DNA of 64,000 bases. Origin: Flavobacterium sp. Root186. GTDB lineage: Bacteria; Bacteroidota; Bacteroidia; Flavobacteriales; Flavobacteriaceae. The notes below the pieces were generated by a model. That model was given only the letters and a program-made list of their open reading frames with translations. It was not told the DNA's origin and searched no databases. The position numbers and the translations under genes were made by a program. The stretch covers positions 62,705 to 126,704 of the forward strand of contig NZ_LMHW01000001.1 in the NCBI RefSeq assembly GCF_001428525.1, given 5' to 3'. Below are positions 60,166 through 64,000 of this stretch, piece after piece (position 1 is the first letter of the stretch; every line of letters starts with the position of its first letter).

Positions 60166-60978
60166 ATGTCAAAAACAATTTTAATTTCAGGAGCATCAAA
60201 AGGATTTGGAAAAGCCTGGACAGAAGCATTTTTAGAAAAAGGATATAAAGTAGCTGCAACAGCTAGAAATATCGATACATTAAATGATTTAAAAGCAAAA
60301 TACGGCGATGCAATTTTACCGTTAAAACTTGACGTTAATAAACGCGAAGAATCATTTGCAGTTGTTGAAAAAGTAAAAAATCATTTCGGAACAATTGATA
60401 TTTTGATCAATAACGCTGGTTATGCTTTAAATGGTGCTGTAGAAGAAGCAAGTGAAGCGGAAGCAAGAGCTCAATTTGAAACTAATTTCTTTGGAACTTT
60501 ATGGTTAACACAAGCTGTTTTACCAATTATGAGAAATCAAAAAAGCGGACACATTATTCAGGTTTCTTCTATTTTAGGAATTGCAACTTTACCTGTTATC
60601 GGACTTTATAATGCTTCAAAATTTGCTGTTGAAGGTTTAAGTGAAACTTTGGCATCTGAAGTAAAACAATTCGGAATCAATGTTTCATTAGTAGAACCAA
60701 ATGGTTATTTTACTGATATTTGGGGTAACGGATTCCACAGCGAAAGTATCACTGCTTACGACGGAATCAAAAAAGCGCTTGCAGATGGACACGATCCAGA
60801 TACTTTTGGACAAGTAAGTGCTACAGTTCCGGCAATCATTAAATTGGTTGAAGCTGAAAACCCGCCTTTACGTTTATTTTTAGGAAAAGTAGCTTTACCA
60901 TTTGCCAAACAAACATACGAGCAAAAACTAAAAACATGGGAAGAATGGGCTGATGTCTCAGTTCAGGCACATGGTTAA
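60166..60978 (+). CDS. Short-chain dehydrogenase/reductase
   Basis: A 270-residue cytoplasmic SDR: cofactor loop GASKGFGKA (about 8-16), NNAG at about 86-89, catalytic Ser in QVSSILG and Tyr-Lys pair in YNASK (about 149-153). The Arg just after the cofactor loop (TARNIDTL) suggests NADP(H). It is probably induced when the TetR protein is released from the operator at 60044-60059. The substrate is unknown. Confidence 0.93.
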   Translation: MSKTILISGASKGFGKAWTEAFLEKGYKVAATARNIDTLNDLKAKYGDAILPLKLDVNKREESFAVVEKVKNHFGTIDILINNAGYALNGAVEEASEAEARAQFETNFFGTLWLTQAVLPIMRNQKSGHIIQVSSILGIATLPVIGLYNASKFAVEGLSETLASEVKQFGINVSLVEPNGYFTDIWGNGFHSESITAYDGIKKALADGHDPDTFGQVSATVPAIIKLVEAENPPLRLFLGKVALPFAKQTYEQKLKTWEEWADVSVQAHG

Positions 60979-60991
60979 TTTATTCTAAGTT

Positions 60992-61049
60992 TTGAGTTAT
61001 GAATTATGAGTTAGAAGTTAAAATTCATAATTCATAATTCATAACTCAA
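60992..61049. repeat. Inverted repeat at the end of the SDR/L,D-transpeptidase convergent gap
   Basis: TTGAGTTATGAATTATGA (60992-61009) and its perfect 18-bp complement (61032-61049) flank A/T-rich spacer. The right arm covers the stop codon of the gene at 61046. It is probably a two-way terminator and resembles 15260-15330. Confidence 0.65.
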
Positions 61050-61645
61050 TAATAGATATGCAAAACAATATTCGATTTTGAGCTGTCAATTATCTTTTCT
61101 AATTTCTTAAAAAAAGCTTCACTAACCATTGGACAACCGTGGCTGTTTGCTATATAATAATCTTGTTCTTCATTTGGAACTGCTGAATATGAATGCAATA
61201 CAATTGCTCTTTTTGCTGCATTATTGTTTGTCTCATCTAAACCAGATAATTTATAAGATTTTCCAAACATTCCTCTATACGATTTGCCAACAGTATATCT
61301 TCCTAATGATGTACATTTTGAATTTGGTTCATTACTAAATTTTAATTCTCCTCTAACATTGGTTTCAGAACCAAAACCATTTGCTACAAGACCCTGATCT
61401 ACAATTTCATCTTTTTCTAAATCGTAGACAAAAAATCTGTTTTTACCAGATTTAATTCTCATATCAATAAAAAAGGCAATTTTTGTATTGTAAGCAGCAT
61501 TTTTTTTAATCATCGCTTTCACATCTAAAAGCTCAGTATTAAGTCGCTCCATTTCCGGACTTAATGGAGGAGTATTATTTTTAATCTCTTTCGCGTTTCC
61601 AAAAAAACTAATTGTAAAAAATAAAATTAAGTTGAATATTTTCAT
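61046..61645 (-). CDS. L,D-transpeptidase-like (YkuD_2) protein
   Basis: A 199-residue exported protein: signal (FNLILFFTISFFGNAKE) and a YkuD_2-type domain with catalytic motif NSHGCPMV (His and Cys) near residue 170. Members cross-link or tailor peptidoglycan or catalyse related peptide transfers in the periplasm. It is smaller than standard L,D-transpeptidases and lacks an added binding domain. It is 164 bp downstream of the TPR histidine kinase gene on the same strand, and co-transcription is possible but not shown. Confidence 0.85.
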   Translation of the reverse strand: MKIFNLILFFTISFFGNAKEIKNNTPPLSPEMERLNTELLDVKAMIKKNAAYNTKIAFFIDMRIKSGKNRFFVYDLEKDEIVDQGLVANGFGSETNVRGELKFSNEPNSKCTSLGRYTVGKSYRGMFGKSYKLSGLDETNNNAAKRAIVLHSYSAVPNEEQDYYIANSHGCPMVSEAFFKKLEKIIDSSKSNIVLHIYY

Positions 61646-61809
61646 AACAAGTATTTAATTTAATGCTAGTCTAAAGTTTTCATTAATTTGATTTATTTAT
61701 TTTATATCAAATTAACGAAGCAAAATTAGTCTGCATTAAATCAAAAAACAGGCATTAGAAGACTGAATATAAACAAAATAAGACTTATTTCATTACATCT
61801 TTTTTACGC

Positions 61810-63843
61810 CTAAATAGTAAAAGTTACAATGATTTCGGTCCCTTCTCCCGGTTTAGATTTTACTTCGAAGTTTCCTTTTAGAGAGTTGGTTCTCTCTTTT
61901 ATATTAGATAAGCCAATTCCTCTTTTTACGGTATTGATGTCAAAACCAATGCCGTCATCAATAATTGATAACTGCAAAACATCTTTATCAATTAATTCTA
62001 TTTTTACATCGACTTTTAAGGCTTTGGCATATTTTTGAATATTTAAAAGCGCTTCCTGAATAATGCGATAAAAATTTATTTTATAAATATTCTGTACTTG
62101 CTCCCATTCAAATCTTTCGTCAACAAAATAGTTAAACTGTGTTTTACTTATTTCATTTTGACTTTTAATTAAATTGGATAAAAGCGTATTAAAATCATTG
62201 CTTTCTAAAAAAGAATCCTGGTTCAGATCATGCGAAATTGTCCTGATTTCATTTTCGATGTTCTGCAATTCAAATATATATTGCTTTCTTTTTTCTATCG
62301 TTTTCTCATCTGATTTAGAATTAAAAAATCCCAAATTCATTCTTACGCCATAAACCTTATTCATTACACCATCGTGAAGTTCTCTGGCGATTTTATTCTT
62401 CTCTTCTTCTTTTGCGGCGTTAATTATATTTTGCTGTTCGCTCAAAAGCTGATAGATTTCGTCGCTGTCACTTTGCTGCTGCTTTACAAATCTTAATTCT
62501 TTGTTCTTATATTTTAAATAAATAGCTACCGAAATTGCCGACAAGGCTAAAAACAAAGCAAAAGAAAAGATCAAAATATAAAAGTTCTTTTTAGTTAAAA
62601 TCTTATTCTCATCTTCAACCTTTACGGTTTCATATTCAATTCTTGCATATTTATTCTTGGTTCTGCTTTGAATACTGTTTATACTGTCACTTATTGCAAT
62701 ATATTGATTGGCATAAAACAGTCTTTTTTTGCTGTCTATTCGGGTAAGGAGTTTTAATGTATTTAAAGTTTCGTTGGTGTTTTTTAATTTGATCGAAACT
62801 ATATAAGCTTCCTGCAAAGTCTTTAAGGATTTTAAAGAATCTTTTTGTGTCAGATAAAATTCTCCCAAATGAATCTTTTTATACATAACATCAGAAGTAT
62901 ATCCCAGACTGTCTACAATTTTTAAAGACTCTAAAAACATTGATTCAACATTTTTATACTCTTTATTTTTCATTTTAGAATAGGCTAGATTTGATAAAAC
63001 AATGGCATAAAACCGAGGCCAGTTTTTTCTTAAATTTTTAGTCAATAAAGGCTTTAATTCTTTAATTGATTTAGAATAATCGCCTTTAAGATCATATAAA
63101 TTGCAAATATTAATTACAGAAGATATGTTGAAGTTATTCACTTCATCACTATCTGTATTATTTTTTTTCATTGCTCTTAAATTTCTCAACGCTAATTGAT
63201 GATATTTTAAAGCCTGATCGTACATAAACAACTTTTCTAAGCAATTCCCCATTAAGGTATTACATGAATACAGCAATTTTATGTTATCCGAATCTTTTAA
63301 ATATTCAAGACCTTTGGTTAATTCTACCTCACATTCAACATAATTACCATCATAAAAAAGAACATATGCTTTATTAAAATACATTTGTCCTAACTTGTCA
63401 TAGTCCTGAATTTTTAAATAAATTTTTTGAGCCTGCAGATAATAATAGTAGGCACTGTCTTTTTGGGAACTTTCATAGCAGTCTCCAATAAAATAAAGAG
63501 ACTTTGCTATTCTGGAACTATCATTTTCTTGTCTGGATAATTTTAAAGCTGTTAAGCTGGATGAATGTGATTTTTTTATATTATTTAAATAATAATATTC
63601 CTCTCCCGCTTTTAAATATAAATTTCTAACAACGGAGTCATTTTTTTGATGCTTTAAATTACCGACAAGCGAATCTAAATATCTCTCTTTTGCAGTTCCT
63701 GAAATTTTATTAAAGTATTCTGTATCAAAAGTATTCTGATTTTTATTTCTAATTTTTAATTCATCCCTCCTATGATAAAACACTAATAAAATTACTATTG
63801 TTAATAGAAGTATTGGAATATATATTTTCGACTTCAATCTCAA
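61810..63843 (-). CDS. TPR-domain sensor histidine kinase (NarX-like HisKA_3)
   Basis: A 677-residue protein: signal or anchor helix (about 6-22), TPR-rich periplasmic region (about 60-385, NNIKKSHSSSLTALKLSRQ; YYLQAQKIYLKIQDYDKLG), a membrane helix (about 421-442, FYILIFSFALFLALSAISVAI), and a HisKA_3 dimerisation domain with phospho-His in ARELHDGVMNKVYG plus an ATPase domain (DDGIGFD, GIGLSNIKERT). Such kinases pair with LuxR-type response regulators, which are not in the window unless the gene truncated at the right edge is one. Confidence 0.92.
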   Translation of the reverse strand: MRLKSKIYIPILLLTIVILLVFYHRRDELKIRNKNQNTFDTEYFNKISGTAKERYLDSLVGNLKHQKNDSVVRNLYLKAGEEYYYLNNIKKSHSSSLTALKLSRQENDSSRIAKSLYFIGDCYESSQKDSAYYYYLQAQKIYLKIQDYDKLGQMYFNKAYVLFYDGNYVECEVELTKGLEYLKDSDNIKLLYSCNTLMGNCLEKLFMYDQALKYHQLALRNLRAMKKNNTDSDEVNNFNISSVINICNLYDLKGDYSKSIKELKPLLTKNLRKNWPRFYAIVLSNLAYSKMKNKEYKNVESMFLESLKIVDSLGYTSDVMYKKIHLGEFYLTQKDSLKSLKTLQEAYIVSIKLKNTNETLNTLKLLTRIDSKKRLFYANQYIAISDSINSIQSRTKNKYARIEYETVKVEDENKILTKKNFYILIFSFALFLALSAISVAIYLKYKNKELRFVKQQQSDSDEIYQLLSEQQNIINAAKEEEKNKIARELHDGVMNKVYGVRMNLGFFNSKSDEKTIEKRKQYIFELQNIENEIRTISHDLNQDSFLESNDFNTLLSNLIKSQNEISKTQFNYFVDERFEWEQVQNIYKINFYRIIQEALLNIQKYAKALKVDVKIELIDKDVLQLSIIDDGIGFDINTVKRGIGLSNIKERTNSLKGNFEVKSKPGEGTEIIVTFTI

Positions 63844-63885
63844 AATGATACTTTATAAATTAAATTCAAATATATCATAAATAAA

Positions 63886-63923
63886 GAAGACTATAATACT
63901 TCAATATCAGTATTATAGTCTTC
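63886..63923 (-). terminator. Terminator upstream of the TPR kinase gene
   Basis: A perfect 15-bp stem (GAAGACTATAATACT with its complement) around an 8-base loop, just after the stop of the gene at 63946 on the minus strand. It isolates that gene from the kinase gene start at 63843. Confidence 0.85.
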
Positions 63924-63945
63924 AGTAAATAGGGTCGAACATGTT

Positions 63946-64000
63946 TTATTTAATTTTTGGATTTAGCGGATCTCCGTCGGGTGCGCTCATTTGTAAATTA
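63946..64000 (-). CDS. 3' end of a gene truncated at the window edge
   Basis: The last 18 codons of a minus-strand frame ending LQMSAPDGDPLNPKIK, stop at 63946-63948, and the terminator at 63886-63923 directly after it. Too little is visible to name a family. Confidence 0.55.
   Translation of the reverse strand, partial: NLQMSAPDGDPLNPKIK

Noticed and set aside
1..64000. CRISPR array, tRNA or rRNA genes
   Set aside because: No regularly spaced identical repeats with unique spacers and no tRNA or rRNA signature were seen; the 276-bp array is coding.

Overview
The window looks like chromosomal DNA of a Flavobacterium-type member of the Bacteroidota. Evidence: low G+C, TAnnTTTG promoter elements, two ECF sigma/FecR/TonB-dependent transporter loci with STN domains, a SusC/SusD pair, a type IX secretion sorting domain, and many lipoproteins. 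No rRNA, tRNA, CRISPR array or phage genes were seen.

Layout. 1-962: partial flavodoxin-fold NAD(P)H oxidoreductase and a Crp/Fnr regulator with a palindromic site between them. 1136-2024: small TPR and hypothetical genes. 2052-11980 (minus): ECF sigma, FecR anti-sigma, large TonB-dependent transporter, then a beta-helix lipoprotein, a T9SS cargo protein, a lipoprotein and an S41 peptidase; a structured 520-bp leader precedes the beta-helix lipoprotein. 12202-12741: P-loop kinase-like protein without the Walker A lysine. 13090-21999 (minus): a second ECF sigma/FecR/SusC/SusD locus ending in a fused phosphodiesterase-alkaline phosphatase, probably for organophosphate scavenging. 22451-29102: small unknowns, an AhpD-like/MarR pair, a MocR regulator divergent from an azoreductase and EamA exporter, a secreted unknown and an AraC regulator. 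29487-39596: a five-gene phosphorelay island with a 2124-residue soluble hybrid kinase carrying eleven 92-residue HAMP-type repeats and three receivers. 39804-42415: Crp/Fnr-RidA and HxlR-NmrA pairs. 42775-47693 (minus): type I-like exporter (ABC, HlyD, TolC, small protein) whose ABC domain is degenerate. 47867-50540: DoxX, and TetR with an MFS exporter. 51386-59340: an eight-gene, all-plus, signal-peptide-free redox cluster. 59438-60978: TetR and short-chain dehydrogenase. 61046-64000 (minus): L,D-transpeptidase-like protein, TPR histidine kinase, and the tail of one more gene.

The strongest candidate for an undescribed system is 51386-59340. It combines an FAD-glucose-dehydrogenase-like small and catalytic subunit (with a three-cysteine Fe-S motif but no cytochrome subunit), a VioB/RebD-type ferritin-like protein, an ABM monooxygenase, a heme-binding-barrel-like protein, a duplicated Dabb protein, a bicovalent-FAD berberine-bridge-type oxidase and a DUF985 cupin. 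It reads as an intracellular oxidative metabolite pathway of unknown product.

Regulatory DNA is rich. A repeated MocR operator plus -7 box occurs at two promoters with the same spacing. Two Crp/Fnr paralogues each sit beside a matching TGACA..TGTCA palindrome placed 55-56 bp before the neighbouring gene. One 49-bp block is repeated before a sigma gene and its FecR gene. TetR and HxlR promoters have clear operators. Three copies of a nested-palindrome element of about 320 bp lie in intergenic gaps at 12745, 42425 and 50583, with compensatory changes in their terminal hairpins.
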